DNA of 64,000 nt from Anderseniella sp963759095 (GCA_963759095.1 CAVWYF010000022.1:62001-126000); one strand, 5' to 3'. Shown: positions 1 to 9,818, counted from the stretch's first letter. Notes: generated by a model not told the origin, from the sequence alone. Numbers and translations are program-made.

Positions 1-50
1 TTTCCTGATAGCCCTGAGATCGGTTAACGACATGACAGGGCACAACAAGG

Positions 51-803
51 ATGACCTCCAAAGGCACAATTCTGGTAACCGGCGGCAGCAGGGGCATTGG
101 TGCAGCATGTGTGAAACTGCTGGCACGTGATGGTTATGATGTTGCAATCAATTATGCCCGCTCGGCCGCGGAGGCGGAAAAACTGGTCGGCGACGTAAGA
201 ACGATGGGAGCCTCGAGTATCGCTATCCAGGCGGATGTGGGTTCTGAAGCTGAAGTTACGGACATGTTCGCACAGATCGACAAGGCCATGCCGCCGCTCG
301 CCGGGCTTGTCAACAATGCCGGCATATTGTTTGAAAAGGCCAGGCTCGAAGAGTTTACTGCTGAGCGCATCAACGAGACCCTGCGGGTCAATGTAACCGG
401 CAGCTTCCTGTGCGCGCGAGAAGCGGTGCGCCGCATGAGTACAGCCCACGGCGGCAAGGGCGGTGTGATTGTCAACCTGTCTTCAGCAGCAGCGCGTATC
501 GGTTCGCCCAACGAGTTCATCGACTATGCCGCGTCCAAGGGTGCCATTGATGCAATGACGCTGGGGTTGTCGAAGGAAGTCGCCGGCCAGGGCATTCGGG
601 TCAACGCGGTACGTCCCGGCCTGATCCACACGGACATTCATGCCTCATCCGGCCAGCCTGACCGGGTGGAGCGTTTGCAGGGCCAGGTGCCGATGGGCAG
701 GGGAGGAACAGCAGAAGAAGTGGCGGAGAGTATTGTATGGCTGATGTCACCGGCTGCGTCATATGTCACCGGTGTATTGCTGGATGTGACGGGTGGGCGG
801 TGA
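51..803 (+). CDS. SDR family oxidoreductase
   Basis: A classical short-chain dehydrogenase/reductase of 250 residues, the normal family length, expected to be a cytosolic NAD(P)-dependent alcohol/ketone oxidoreductase. The nucleotide-binding motif TGGSRGIG is at residues 10-17, the NNAG motif at 88-91, and the catalytic Tyr159-x3-Lys163 follows Ser144/145. The C-terminus ends in the usual VTGxxLDVTGG segment. The ATG at 51 follows an ACAAGG ribosome-binding sequence. The substrate cannot be told from sequence. It converges with the ABC permease gene ending at 811, so the two share no transcript. Confidence 0.93.
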   Translation: MTSKGTILVTGGSRGIGAACVKLLARDGYDVAINYARSAAEAEKLVGDVRTMGASSIAIQADVGSEAEVTDMFAQIDKAMPPLAGLVNNAGILFEKARLEEFTAERINETLRVNVTGSFLCAREAVRRMSTAHGGKGGVIVNLSSAAARIGSPNEFIDYAASKGAIDAMTLGLSKEVAGQGIRVNAVRPGLIHTDIHASSGQPDRVERLQGQVPMGRGGTAEEVAESIVWLMSPAASYVTGVLLDVTGGR

Positions 804-810
804 GTGATGC

Positions 811-1620
811 TCAAGTCCGCCAGCGCAGCACATAGCACTCAATCGCGCCGATTACGGTACTGAGCAGCACGCCGAGCAGGGAGAGCATGACGACGCCTGC
901 AAACAGGCGTTCAAGATTATACAGCGCTCCGGCTTCCAGGATGTAGGCGCCGATGCCGTGTTCCGCGCCCAGCATTTCCGCTGCAACCAGCAGGATGATG
1001 GCAATGGCGAGGGAAATTCGCAAACCTGACAAAATGCCGGGCATGGCGCCTGGCAGGATGATCTTGCGCACGATTGACTTCCAGCTCATGCCGAAACTTT
1101 GCCCCATGCGGATCAGGGTGCGATCCACATTGTCCACGGCGCCATAGGTGGCAACAACGGTCGGTGTGAATGTACCAAACGCTATCAGCGCATATTTTGA
1201 CGCTTCATCAATGCCGAACCAGATGACGAACAGTGGCAGCAGGGCGATCTTGGGTATCGGGAATATGGCTGCGACCAGCGGCACCATGCCGGCGCGGATA
1301 TAGGAAAACAGGCCGATCAGCACACCCACGCCAATCCCGGCCGTCGCGCCAAGTGCAGCACCGACCGCGAGCCGCGTCAGGGAAGGGGCCAGGTGTGTCC
1401 ATAACAGCCCTGAATCATAGAGTTCATGGAAAGTCAGCAAAACGTCCGACGGCTTTGGCAGTGTCAGTGGTGAGATGAAACCGTATTGCGTACCGATTTC
1501 AGCGAGGCCAACCAGCACGACGAACACAGCCAGTCCTATCCAGCGATAAGGTGTCGGTGCAAAGCCACCGCCTCGAAAGGCAACCTGGCGGGCTATGTCT
1601 GTTTCTTCCGTGTCAGACAT
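811..1620 (-). CDS. ABC transporter permease, nitrate/sulfonate/taurine (SsuC/TauC) type
   Basis: A 269-residue inner-membrane permease of the BPD_transp_1 family with about six hydrophobic segments. The EAA-type cytoplasmic loop is visible around residues 170-190 (a run like GQSFGMSWKSIVRKIILPGAMPGI), which docks on the ATPase. It is the third gene of a binding protein-ATPase-permease operon on the minus strand and overlaps the end of the ATPase gene by 8 bp, so it is translationally coupled. The substrate is probably a small organic anion or sulfonate-like compound, but the sequence does not settle it. Confidence 0.9.
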   Translation of the reverse strand: MSDTEETDIARQVAFRGGGFAPTPYRWIGLAVFVVLVGLAEIGTQYGFISPLTLPKPSDVLLTFHELYDSGLLWTHLAPSLTRLAVGAALGATAGIGVGVLIGLFSYIRAGMVPLVAAIFPIPKIALLPLFVIWFGIDEASKYALIAFGTFTPTVVATYGAVDNVDRTLIRMGQSFGMSWKSIVRKIILPGAMPGILSGLRISLAIAIILLVAAEMLGAEHGIGAYILEAGALYNLERLFAGVVMLSLLGVLLSTVIGAIECYVLRWRT

Positions 1621-2380
1621 TGATCAACTCCGCATCTGCAGCAAGCGCCTCATCGCGCATCAGATTCCACAGATATTTCTGCCGGAACTGAAGATCACCG
1701 TCACCGTAACTGCGTTCATCCAGGGGTTTTTCCAGATGCACAATTTCCCGTATCTGGCCAGGGCAGCGCGACAGAACAACAATCGAATGGCCCATGCGGA
1801 CCGCCTCGTCCAGATTATGGGTCACATACACGGCCGTAAAAGGCTGTCGTGTCCACAGCGCGACCAGATCGTCCATCAATAGTTCGCGCGTCTGGCTGTC
1901 GAGTGCTGACAGAGGTTCATCCAACAGCATGACGGCAGGCTTGACCGCCAGCGCCCGGGCAATGGCCACGCGCTGCTTCATGCCGCCTGAAAGTTGCTTG
2001 GGCAGGGCGCGGGCAAAATCCGTCAGCTTGGTACGGGCCAGCACGTCACTGATGGTTTTCTTGATATCAGCGCGGGTGAGGTCGTGATCTTCCAGCACTA
2101 GGGAAATGTTGCCAGCAACAGTTCTCCAGGGCAGCAGGGCAAAATCCTGGAACACATAGGTCAACGGGTTCAGGCAGTCTTCAGCAGGCACACCCAGTTG
2201 CAGGACACTGCCCTTGGCCGGACACTCAAGCCCGCCGATCAACCTCAGCAGCGTTGACTTGCCGCAACCCGTAGGCCCGACAATGCAAACGATCCTGCCC
2301 GATGGAATGTCCAACGAGATGTTGCGCAGGACTTCGAAGTCGCCGTAGGAATGACTGATCGCTGATAGACGAATATCCAT
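1613..2380 (-). CDS. ABC transporter ATP-binding protein, nitrate/taurine type
   Basis: The ATPase subunit of the NitT/TauT-family importer, about 255 residues. It has Walker A GPTGCGKST, signature LSGGMKQR, Walker B VMLLDEPLSALD and the switch His in YVTHNLDEA. I chose the ATG at 2380 because a GGGAG ribosome-binding sequence lies 8 bases upstream; a TTG at 2416 would add 12 residues without an evident site. It is the second gene of the operon, and its end overlaps the permease start. It energises uptake of the ligand captured by the protein encoded at 2457-3476. Confidence 0.92.
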   Translation of the reverse strand: MDIRLSAISHSYGDFEVLRNISLDIPSGRIVCIVGPTGCGKSTLLRLIGGLECPAKGSVLQLGVPAEDCLNPLTYVFQDFALLPWRTVAGNISLVLEDHDLTRADIKKTISDVLARTKLTDFARALPKQLSGGMKQRVAIARALAVKPAVMLLDEPLSALDSQTRELLMDDLVALWTRQPFTAVYVTHNLDEAVRMGHSIVVLSRCPGQIREIVHLEKPLDERSYGDGDLQFRQKYLWNLMRDEALAADAELINV

Positions 2381-2423
2381 GAACAGTGCTCCCGCGGTGG
2401 TCTTGATTGCATCCAAAATGTCG

Positions 2424-2456
2424 GATCAACATGAGCTCAATTGAACCCAAGTTGGT
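2424..2456. repeat. Degenerate palindrome abutting a stop codon (copy 1 of a dispersed family)
   Basis: An imperfect palindrome with arms of about 15 bases (11 of 15 matching by eye) around a two-base centre, ending directly at the stop codon of the minus-strand binding-protein gene. The arms share the AACATG...TGAACC pattern with the palindromes at 11156-11191 and 55782-55813. As RNA it would fold into a hairpin between the binding-protein and ATPase genes, which could stabilise the upstream mRNA or reduce read-through. No T-run follows, so it is not a classical intrinsic terminator. Confidence 0.5.
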
Positions 2457-3476
2457 CTAGGCGCGGATCGTTTTCACATAACTCGTATCAACAAGCGTAT
2501 CCATTGTAATATCGGCATCGACCAGTGCTTCGGACTGGAACCATTTCAACTGATCCTGGATCGAGGTCACATTCAGGGCGGCTCCCTCGTTCAGTCGCAT
2601 GATGCCGTTGATGATCGATGGCGCCGCCTTTTTAAGTGGGCGATCCGCGTAGACATATTTGTGAATCAGCCGAACCATGTCATTGACGCCGTTCTTGCCG
2701 AGGGTTCTGGCAATCATTGTTGCGTTATAGTCGGCAACCCCTTTGGAAAACCCGGCCAGGAAATCACCCGTCATGACTTTCTGTTCTGCAGCGTTGTTGG
2801 CAGAGGTGAACACTGTTGTAATCTGGTAATTGGGCAGGTAGTCCGAAACGTTGCCGATGATGTGTGCTGCTCCGGATTTGGCGAGCGGTTTGGCGATATG
2901 CGGCACGATCGACCAGGCATCAATCTGGCCGGATTTCAGGGCACCGATGATTGCGCCCACTTTTTGCAGAGGTTTGAACTTCATGGACACGCCTTCGGCT
3001 GCGGCGATTTTCGAGCCCATATAGTGGAAGCTGGATCCTGCCGTGGACATGCCGAAGATTTTGCCGTCCAGCTTCTTCGGCGATGTCAGGCCTGCCTTGA
3101 ACGCGGCATCAGAGGCGAGGATCTTCTGCCCGTCTATGCCGGGCTCTTCGGACAGTGCACCGCCTATGACCTTGACGGCACCTTTTTGAGCCAGCGAAAT
3201 CAAACCGCCCGAGACGGCTGTAATTGCATAATCGATACTGCCTGATGCGATCGCGATTGCCATTGGCTGGGCCGCCTGAAAGAACTTCAGTTCGACATCC
3301 AGACCGGCCTCGGCAAAATATCCCCGTTCAAAGGCAATGAAGCTGCCTGAATGGCTGGTGAAGCGCAGCGCGCCGACGGTGATTTTCCTGTTCTGAGACA
3401 AGGCTGGCGTAGCCAGACCTGCAGTTGCAGCGGCCCCTCCAATGAGTGCGATTGCCTTGCGTCGGTTCATTCCCAC
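2457..3476 (-). CDS. ABC transporter substrate-binding protein, NMT1/TauA type
   Basis: A 339-residue periplasmic binding protein, first gene of the importer operon 3476-811. The N-terminus carries twin arginines in NRRKAIALIGG followed by an Ala-rich hydrophobic stretch and a likely cleavage after PALSQ, so export could be by Tat or Sec. The body has the NMT1/TauA two-lobe pattern (for example GYFAEAGLDVELKFF near the N-terminus). A GTG at 3476 lies 7 bases from an AGGGAGA sequence, while the ATG at 3470 lies 13 bases away, so GTG is the better-spaced start. The ligand is unknown. Confidence 0.88.
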   Translation of the reverse strand: MGMNRRKAIALIGGAAATAGLATPALSQNRKITVGALRFTSHSGSFIAFERGYFAEAGLDVELKFFQAAQPMAIAIASGSIDYAITAVSGGLISLAQKGAVKVIGGALSEEPGIDGQKILASDAAFKAGLTSPKKLDGKIFGMSTAGSSFHYMGSKIAAAEGVSMKFKPLQKVGAIIGALKSGQIDAWSIVPHIAKPLAKSGAAHIIGNVSDYLPNYQITTVFTSANNAAEQKVMTGDFLAGFSKGVADYNATMIARTLGKNGVNDMVRLIHKYVYADRPLKKAAPSIINGIMRLNEGAALNVTSIQDQLKWFQSEALVDADITMDTLVDTSYVKTIRA

Positions 3477-3666
3477 CGTTACGTCTCCCTGAATTTCCTT
3501 TGGTATAAGGTCTGGTTTGCTTGCCCCGTTTCTGTTTCGGTTTCTGGCCGGGATAAGTCAATGGCACCCGGGCAGTTATGGGCGGAAACAAGGCAAGCAA
3601 ATGCAAGTATACTTAATCGCCGTTTCTTCGGTGTGCCGTTCGCCTCGCGTAATCCGGATCGCGGCG

Positions 3667-4707
3667 CTAACCTCCCGTCACACTCATGTGACGGGTTACT
3701 GCGGGAGACTTGGTGCGCCGGTCGATGATAAAGTCATGGCCCTTCGGTTTGCGGCCAATGGCTTCATCTATGGCCGCGCTCACCAGTTCATTGCCTTCAG
3801 ACGCGCGCAGCGGATCGCGCAGATCGGCTGCATCGTCCTGGCCAAGACACATGTAAAGCGTACCGGTGCAGGTCAGCCGGACCCGGTTGCAGCTTTCGCA
3901 GAAATTATGCGTCATCGGTGTAATGAAGCCAAGCCTGCCGCCGGTTTCCTTCACCTCTACATAGCGTGCCGGACCGCCGGTCTTGTACGGGATGTCTTCC
4001 AGCGAATAGTTGTCCAGCAGGTTGGCGCGGACCACCGATAAAGGCAGGTACTGGTCCGTGCGGTCTTCCTCAATCTCGCCAAGCGGCATGGTTTCGATCA
4101 AGGTCAGGTCCATGCCTTCTGCATGACACCACTTCATCATCGGTTCGATTTCGTCTTCATTGAAATTCTTCAGCGCGACCATATTGATCTTGATTGCCAA
4201 GCCTGCTGCCTGTGCTGCCCTGATCCCGCCCATCACCTTGTCCAGATCACCCCAGCGAGTGATGTCCTTGAACTTTTTGGCGTCAATTGTGTCGAGCGAA
4301 ACGTTGATGCGTCTGACACCGTGGTCGACCATCTGCGAGGCGTATTTTTCCAGCTGCGAACCATTGGTCGTCAGGGTCAGTTCTTCCAGCGCGCCGGTTT
4401 TCAGATGCCGCGACAGGTTTTCAAACAGCGACATGATATTGCGGCGCACCAGTGGTTCGCCCCCGGTCAGGCGCAGCTTCTTGACACCTTTTTCGACGAA
4501 CACCGTGCACAGCCGGTCCAGTTCTTCCAGCGTGAGAATGTCTTTCTTGGGCAGAAAGGTCATGTTTTCCGACATGCAGTACACACAACGAAAGTCACAG
4601 CGGTCTGTAACCGATACCCGCAGATAGCTCACATGGCGCCCGAACGGGTCGATCATTTCAGATGCCGTGTCGGCAGGCATTTGTATGGAATTGTTCATGC
4701 CAGACAT
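3667..4707 (-). CDS. moaA: GTP 3',8-cyclase MoaA (molybdenum cofactor biosynthesis)
   Basis: A radical-SAM enzyme that, with MoaC, converts GTP to cyclic pyranopterin phosphate in the first step of molybdopterin synthesis. The N-terminal 4Fe-4S motif C37-x3-C41-x2-C44 and the C-terminal cluster motif beginning CESCNRVRLTC are present, as is the terminal Gly-Gly needed for activity in this family. The length of 346 residues is normal. The gene stands alone, with no other moa genes near it. The start is uncertain between 4707 and an ATG at 4698, since neither has a strong ribosome-binding sequence. Confidence 0.97.
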   Translation of the reverse strand: MSGMNNSIQMPADTASEMIDPFGRHVSYLRVSVTDRCDFRCVYCMSENMTFLPKKDILTLEELDRLCTVFVEKGVKKLRLTGGEPLVRRNIMSLFENLSRHLKTGALEELTLTTNGSQLEKYASQMVDHGVRRINVSLDTIDAKKFKDITRWGDLDKVMGGIRAAQAAGLAIKINMVALKNFNEDEIEPMMKWCHAEGMDLTLIETMPLGEIEEDRTDQYLPLSVVRANLLDNYSLEDIPYKTGGPARYVEVKETGGRLGFITPMTHNFCESCNRVRLTCTGTLYMCLGQDDAADLRDPLRASEGNELVSAAIDEAIGRKPKGHDFIIDRRTKSPAVTRHMSVTGG

Positions 4708-5006
4708 ACTTGGCGACCGCAGACGGTCTCGTCAAGCTGCAACGGCCGATTTTGAAAAGCCCTGCCGCACAGTGGAATGACGCCCGGATAACAAGTGTGC
4801 GACTGGCATGCTTGTTGCGTGGGATTAACCAATCACGCCGATATGGCGCGATTTGAACAGGAAATGGCGTTTCCGCTGTTGATTATGGTGAAAAAATGAT
4901 CACTGTTGCTAAATTGTCAGGCAAGCGTTTATGTTTGCCTCAACAAAAAAGAGACTGTGCAGCGAAATGTGTGGTCGTTTGGGTGGAACGTTGTTCGGGG
5001 TGTTAA

Positions 5007-6119
5007 ATGGGTAATGCTGGTGATTCCGGCGAACCAATGGTTCGCTTTCAAAACGTTCAGAAAAGTTATGACGGTGAAACGCTGGTCGTAAAAGATCTGA
5101 ATCTCGATATCGCGCAAGGCGAGTTTGTCACCATGTTGGGCCCGTCGGGCTCCGGCAAGACAACTACGCTGATGATGCTTGCAGGTTTCGAACCTGCCAC
5201 GCACGGCGAGATTTATCTCAATGGCAATCCGATAAACAATGTGCCGCCGCACAAGCGCGGCATTGGCATGGTGTTCCAGAACTATGCGCTGTTCCCGCAT
5301 ATGTCGGTTGCCGAGAACCTCGCTTTCCCGCTGGCTGTTCGGGGCATGTCCAAGGCCGAACAGGAAGACAGGGTAAAGAAAGTGTTGGAGATGGTCGAAC
5401 TGCCGGCATTCGGTGGCAGACGCCCGGCCCAGCTTTCAGGTGGCCAGCAGCAGCGTGTCGCAGTGGCCCGCGCACTGGTATTTGAACCTGATCTGGTGTT
5501 GATGGATGAGCCACTTGGCGCGCTGGACAAGCAACTGCGCGAGCAGATGCAGTATGAAATCAAGCACATTCACGACTCTCTCGGTGTCACCGTTGTGTAC
5601 GTAACCCATGACCAGTCTGAAGCGCTGACCATGTCGGACCGCGTCGCGGTCTTCGAGGATGGAATAATTCAGCAGTTGTCGAGCCCGGAAGAACTTTATG
5701 AACGCCCGGAGAATTCCTTCGTGGCCCAGTTCATCGGCGAGAACAACAAGCTGCGCGGCACGGTGCAGGAAGTTGGCCGGGACAGGCTGGCCACCGTGAA
5801 ATTGGATTCCGGCGATATCGTCAAGGCGCTTGCGGTCGGTGTCGGTGCCAAGGGAGAACGAACGCTGTTGTCGGTTCGACCTGAGCGCGTTGCCATAGAG
5901 CCAAAGAAAACCAAAAACACGGTTACGCTTACCGGCCGGGTCGAGGAACTGATCTATCTGGGTGACCATATCCGCACTCGCATGTCGGTTGCCGGCCACA
6001 CTGACTTTATTGTCAAGGTGCCAAACAATGCCGAGCATCACGAACTCACCAAGGGCCAGACGACGACCGTGGGTTGGCAGGCCGAGGATTGCCGTGCGCT
6101 GGATGATATGGCAGCCTGA
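5007..6119 (+). CDS. Polyamine-type ABC transporter ATP-binding protein (PotA-like)
   Basis: A 370-residue ATPase that leads a complete spermidine/putrescine-type importer operon running to 9789. Walker A is GPSGSGKTT, the signature LSGGQQQRVA, Walker B LVLMDEPLGALD, and the switch His lies in YVTHDQSEA. After residue 240 comes a TOBE-type regulatory domain (LLSVRPERVAIEP). The order ATPase, binding protein, permease, permease is the same as in potABCD-like operons of proteobacteria. The substrate is likely a polyamine or similar cationic solute, by family only. Confidence 0.93.
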   Translation: MGNAGDSGEPMVRFQNVQKSYDGETLVVKDLNLDIAQGEFVTMLGPSGSGKTTTLMMLAGFEPATHGEIYLNGNPINNVPPHKRGIGMVFQNYALFPHMSVAENLAFPLAVRGMSKAEQEDRVKKVLEMVELPAFGGRRPAQLSGGQQQRVAVARALVFEPDLVLMDEPLGALDKQLREQMQYEIKHIHDSLGVTVVYVTHDQSEALTMSDRVAVFEDGIIQQLSSPEELYERPENSFVAQFIGENNKLRGTVQEVGRDRLATVKLDSGDIVKALAVGVGAKGERTLLSVRPERVAIEPKKTKNTVTLTGRVEELIYLGDHIRTRMSVAGHTDFIVKVPNNAEHHELTKGQTTTVGWQAEDCRALDDMAA

Positions 6120-6218
6120 TTGAATTTATATGAATTCTGTTCTGCCTCAATAGTGAGAGCAGGACGGTTTACCGGGGGTTTTGTTGAGCCTCCGTTCTAC
6201 CAAAGGGAGTAAGTCTGG

Positions 6219-7304
6219 ATGAAGAAATTTTTAACAACAAGCCTTTCGGTTCTGGCACTTGGAGCTGTCTCGACAGCGGCCAGCGCTGAAGGCGAGCTTA
6301 CGGCTGTATCGTGGGGCGGCGCCTACACGAAGAGCCAGGTGAAAGCCTATCATGAGCCTTTCACCGCCAAGACCGGGACCAAGATCAACTCGGTTGATTA
6401 CTCCGGCGGTATTGCCGAAGTAAAAGCCCAGGTTGAAGCCGGCAACGTGTCCTGGGACATCGTTGACGTTGAGCTGTCCGATGCTGTTCGCGGGTGTGAT
6501 GAAGGCCTCTTCGAAAAAATTGATGCATCAACTTTGCCAGCTGGTGCTGACGGAAAACCGGCTCAGGAAGATTTCCTGCCCGGTACGCTGCATGAATGCG
6601 CGGTTGCCAGCATCGTGTGGTCAACCATCTATGCCTATGACGACACCAAGATCGGCGACAAGAAGCCAACCACCATGGCTGACTTCTTTGACACCAAGAC
6701 CTGGCCCGGCAAGCGTGGCATGCGCAAGGGTCCAAAACCAAATCTCGAGTTTGCCTTGATCGCTGAGGGTGTCGCTGCCAAGGACGTCTATACCGAACTG
6801 GCAAAGCCTGAAGCAATCGACCGTGCATTCGCCAAACTCGCCACCATAAAGGGTGACGTTGTATGGTGGGAAGCCGGCGCGCAGCCTCCACAGCTTCTGG
6901 CTGATGGTGAAGTGCTGATGACCACGGCTTACAATGGCCGTATCTTCAATGCTGTCGCAGCTGAGAACAAGCCATTCGTCATTGTATGGGACGGTCAGAA
7001 TTGGGACGTCGATCTTTGGGCAATTCCAAAGGGTGCGCCAAACAAGGACAAGGCCATGGAATTCCTGGCGTTCTCGACTGAGACCCAACAGCTTGCCAAC
7101 CAGGCCAAGTATATCGCGTACGGTCCGGCCCGGATGTCTTCTGCTCCGCTCGTGGGCAAATATGAAGACGGCAAGATCGACATGGGTCCGCAGATGCCAA
7201 CAGCACCGGAAAACCTGGCCAATGCTGTTCAGAACAACTTTGAATGGTGGGCAGACAACCAGGACGCGCTGAACGAGCGTTTCAACGCCTGGCTTGCACA
7301 ATAA
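6219..7304 (+). CDS. Polyamine-type ABC transporter substrate-binding protein (PotD-like)
   Basis: A 361-residue periplasmic binding protein with a Sec signal peptide (MKKFLTTSLSVLALG..., cleavage likely after TAASA). The mature part begins with the VSWGGAYTKSQ segment typical of the PotD/PotF group, and WWEAGAQPPQLLADGEV matches the ligand-site region of this family. The start has a good AGGGAG site 10 bases upstream. It sits between the ATPase and the first permease. A strong hairpin follows at 7323-7349, as often seen when binding proteins are made in excess over membrane subunits. Confidence 0.93.
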   Translation: MKKFLTTSLSVLALGAVSTAASAEGELTAVSWGGAYTKSQVKAYHEPFTAKTGTKINSVDYSGGIAEVKAQVEAGNVSWDIVDVELSDAVRGCDEGLFEKIDASTLPAGADGKPAQEDFLPGTLHECAVASIVWSTIYAYDDTKIGDKKPTTMADFFDTKTWPGKRGMRKGPKPNLEFALIAEGVAAKDVYTELAKPEAIDRAFAKLATIKGDVVWWEAGAQPPQLLADGEVLMTTAYNGRIFNAVAAENKPFVIVWDGQNWDVDLWAIPKGAPNKDKAMEFLAFSTETQQLANQAKYIAYGPARMSSAPLVGKYEDGKIDMGPQMPTAPENLANAVQNNFEWWADNQDALNERFNAWLAQ

Positions 7305-7322
7305 GGCTTATTTAGCCTGCGT

Positions 7323-7349
7323 CCGGACGGGTGTGCGTCATCCGTCCGG
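7323..7349 (+). terminator. Attenuator-like hairpin after the PotD-like gene
   Basis: A perfect 8-bp stem (CCGGACGG at 7323-7330 and CCGTCCGG at 7342-7349) followed by TCTTATTG, only a weak T-tract. It lies 18 bases past the binding-protein stop codon and before the first permease gene. It probably reduces read-through into the permeases or protects the upstream mRNA end. Confidence 0.55.
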
Positions 7350-7430
7350 TCTTATTGAACATTTTTTATAATGAGTGAATTGATTGGCGATATTATAATC
7401 TGCCGATAGGGACGGGGAAGAAGGCATAAC

Positions 7431-8711
7431 ATGACCGATGTAGCAGCATCTGGCGCGCCGGAGAGTATCACCACCAGTGATGGTGTGCCACTTAAGGTTT
7501 CTCTGGCCCGCGCCACCAGGCGCCAACGTATGCAGGCGTTGCTGCTTGTACTCCCCTTGCTCCTGTTCCTTCTGGTCGCCTTTGTCCTGCCAATTGGTGA
7601 GATGCTCTTCCGGTCAATATATAGTCCGATCGGTCCAGATGTGTTGCCGAACTTTTCAAAAGTCATCCATGAATGGGATGGCGAAGATCTTCCGCCTGAA
7701 GCCGTATTCGAGGTGTTTGTCAAGGACATGACAGAGGCCAGGAAGAGCAATGAAATTGGCAAAACCGTCGGCAATCTGGCGACGCGAGTGAACTACGAGA
7801 TACCCGGTTCTCGCGGCCTGTTCACCAAATCTGCCCGTAAGGTCAAGAGCATTACCGAAGGTCCCTACAAGGAAGCCCTGATTGCGCTGGATAAGCGTTG
7901 GGAAAACCAGCACATCTGGCGGACACTGCAGCGGATTTCCAGCAACTACACGGCCTCGTTCTATCTGGCCGCGACAGACAGGAAATATAGCGAGGACAAC
8001 AAAATAGTTCGGGCTGACCCATTGTACCAGATCTATTTGCCAATTCTGGGCAAGACACTGTGGCTGTCTGCACTGATTACGTTCATTTGCCTGCTGGTCG
8101 CTTATCCGGTGTCATACCTGCTGGCGACATTGCCATTGCGAACCTCAAACATTCTGATGATCATGGTTCTGTTGCCGTTCTGGACATCGCTTCTGGTGCG
8201 CACAACCGCCTGGATCGCCATGCTGCAAACCGAAGGCATTGTGAACAACATACTGGTTTTCACCCGGATCATATCCGAAGAAAGCCGAATTCAGATGATC
8301 TACAATCAGACCGGTACGATTGTTGCGATGGTGCACATTCTGTTGCCGTTCATGATCCTGCCGCTGTATTCGGTAATGAAAACCATTCCACCCTATTACA
8401 TGCGAGCAGCGCGCTCCCTTGGCGCCACAGGTACCTATTCATTTGTCAAAGTGTATTTCCCGCAAACCATACCCGGAATTGCCGCCGGCACCCTGCTCGT
8501 GTTCATCCTGGCAATTGGCTACTATATTACACCGGCTTTGGTCGGCGGCAGCGATGGTTTGCTGATCTCAAACCTCATCGCAGATCACATCAAGAAGACA
8601 CTCAACTGGAGTTTGGGGTCGGCGCTTGGTGCCATTCTGCTCGCAATAGTGCTGATCTTCTATTGGATCTACAACAAGCTTGTCGGCGTCGACAATTTGA
8701 AGTTCGGGTGA
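7431..8711 (+). CDS. Polyamine-type ABC transporter permease (PotB-like)
   Basis: A 426-residue inner-membrane permease. One hydrophobic segment (about residues 35-60) is followed by a long hydrophilic stretch of roughly 140 residues, then the BPD_transp_1 core with five further membrane segments. The EAA loop is visible as MRAARSLGATGTYSFVKVYF. The protein is longer than E. coli PotB (about 275 residues) because of this periplasmic insertion, a form common in alphaproteobacterial members. It is followed after 10 bases by the second permease. Confidence 0.92.
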   Translation: MTDVAASGAPESITTSDGVPLKVSLARATRRQRMQALLLVLPLLLFLLVAFVLPIGEMLFRSIYSPIGPDVLPNFSKVIHEWDGEDLPPEAVFEVFVKDMTEARKSNEIGKTVGNLATRVNYEIPGSRGLFTKSARKVKSITEGPYKEALIALDKRWENQHIWRTLQRISSNYTASFYLAATDRKYSEDNKIVRADPLYQIYLPILGKTLWLSALITFICLLVAYPVSYLLATLPLRTSNILMIMVLLPFWTSLLVRTTAWIAMLQTEGIVNNILVFTRIISEESRIQMIYNQTGTIVAMVHILLPFMILPLYSVMKTIPPYYMRAARSLGATGTYSFVKVYFPQTIPGIAAGTLLVFILAIGYYITPALVGGSDGLLISNLIADHIKKTLNWSLGSALGAILLAIVLIFYWIYNKLVGVDNLKFG

Positions 8712-8721
8712 GGAGCAAGTC

Positions 8722-9789
8722 ATGACTGTATTGGATAAATTGCCAGCACCCGGTTATATCGCTTTCGCGGTGGCCTGCGTTATAGCTTTTCTGTTCACTG
8801 GTACACTGGTTGCCACAATCGGTTTCGCGCTGATTGTAGGACTACCGCTGTATTTTATGAGTGAATTGCCGCCATATGCGACGTGGCTGGAGAAGTTCGG
8901 TCAGTACATTTTTCTGCTGATCTGCACGATGATCTTTATTTTCCTCATCACGCCGGTGCTCATAATAATGCCGCTGTCATTTAATTCCGAGCCCTACTTC
9001 AGCTTCACACAAGGGATGATGTCGCTTGATCCCGCTGCGTTTTCGACCAGATGGTATCAAGACATTTTCCTGTTTGGCATGAATGATCCCAACCGCGCCG
9101 ACGGCTGGTGGTCAGATGTGTGGAACAATGCGACCTGGGTAAAGGCTGCAGCCAACTCGTTCAAGTTTGCCGTTCTGGCCACTATCTTGGCTACCTTTTT
9201 CGGCACACTTGCAGCACTCGGGCTGTCACGCCCCGAAATGCCATGGAGATCAGCCATAACAAGCTTGTTGATTTCGCCGATGATTGTGCCACTGGTGATC
9301 ACGGCAACAGGCATGTTCTTCTTTTATGCAAAAAAGGACACCTTTCCGTTCTTCCCCCGGGGTCTCATTAATGAAGATATCGGCATTGTTCTGGCTCACG
9401 CCACGCTGGGAGTGCCGTTTGTAATCATTACTGTTACCGCAACCCTGACCGGTTTCGACAATTCGCTGATACGTGCCTCGAAAAGCCTTGGTGCAAATGG
9501 CTGGACCACGTTCCGCCGTGTAATCATGCCTTTGATCATGCCGGGCATGATTTCAGGCGCACTGTTTGCTTTCATCACTTCGCTGGATGAAGTTGTTGCA
9601 GTGATCTTCCTGGCGGATGTGCATCAGGTTACGATTCCGCGCCAGATGTTCTCCGGCATTCGGGAGCAGATTTCGCCAACCATTTTGGCGGTGGCGACGG
9701 TATTGGTGGTGATCTCCATTTGCCTGTTGACGACATTGGAACTGCTGCGTCGTCGCTCAGAACGTCTTCGCGGCCTGTCACCCGGTTAA
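8722..9789 (+). CDS. Polyamine-type ABC transporter permease (PotC-like)
   Basis: A 355-residue inner-membrane permease, the second channel subunit of the importer. It has two extra N-terminal hydrophobic segments before the conserved core, and an EAA loop at RASKSLGANGWTTFRRVIMP. The gene starts 10 bases after the PotB-like stop, with an AGGAGC ribosome-binding sequence. It is followed after 29 bases by the DUF1194 gene in the same direction, so that gene is likely co-transcribed. Confidence 0.92.
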   Translation: MTVLDKLPAPGYIAFAVACVIAFLFTGTLVATIGFALIVGLPLYFMSELPPYATWLEKFGQYIFLLICTMIFIFLITPVLIIMPLSFNSEPYFSFTQGMMSLDPAAFSTRWYQDIFLFGMNDPNRADGWWSDVWNNATWVKAAANSFKFAVLATILATFFGTLAALGLSRPEMPWRSAITSLLISPMIVPLVITATGMFFFYAKKDTFPFFPRGLINEDIGIVLAHATLGVPFVIITVTATLTGFDNSLIRASKSLGANGWTTFRRVIMPLIMPGMISGALFAFITSLDEVVAVIFLADVHQVTIPRQMFSGIREQISPTILAVATVLVVISICLLTTLELLRRRSERLRGLSPG

Positions 9790-9818
9790 AGATACAACGT
9801 CAGAGACGCAAAATTATC

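Noticed and set aside
4708..5006. Molybdenum-cofactor riboswitch upstream of moaA
   Set aside because: I could not find the conserved stem pattern, and such elements are not usual in this group.
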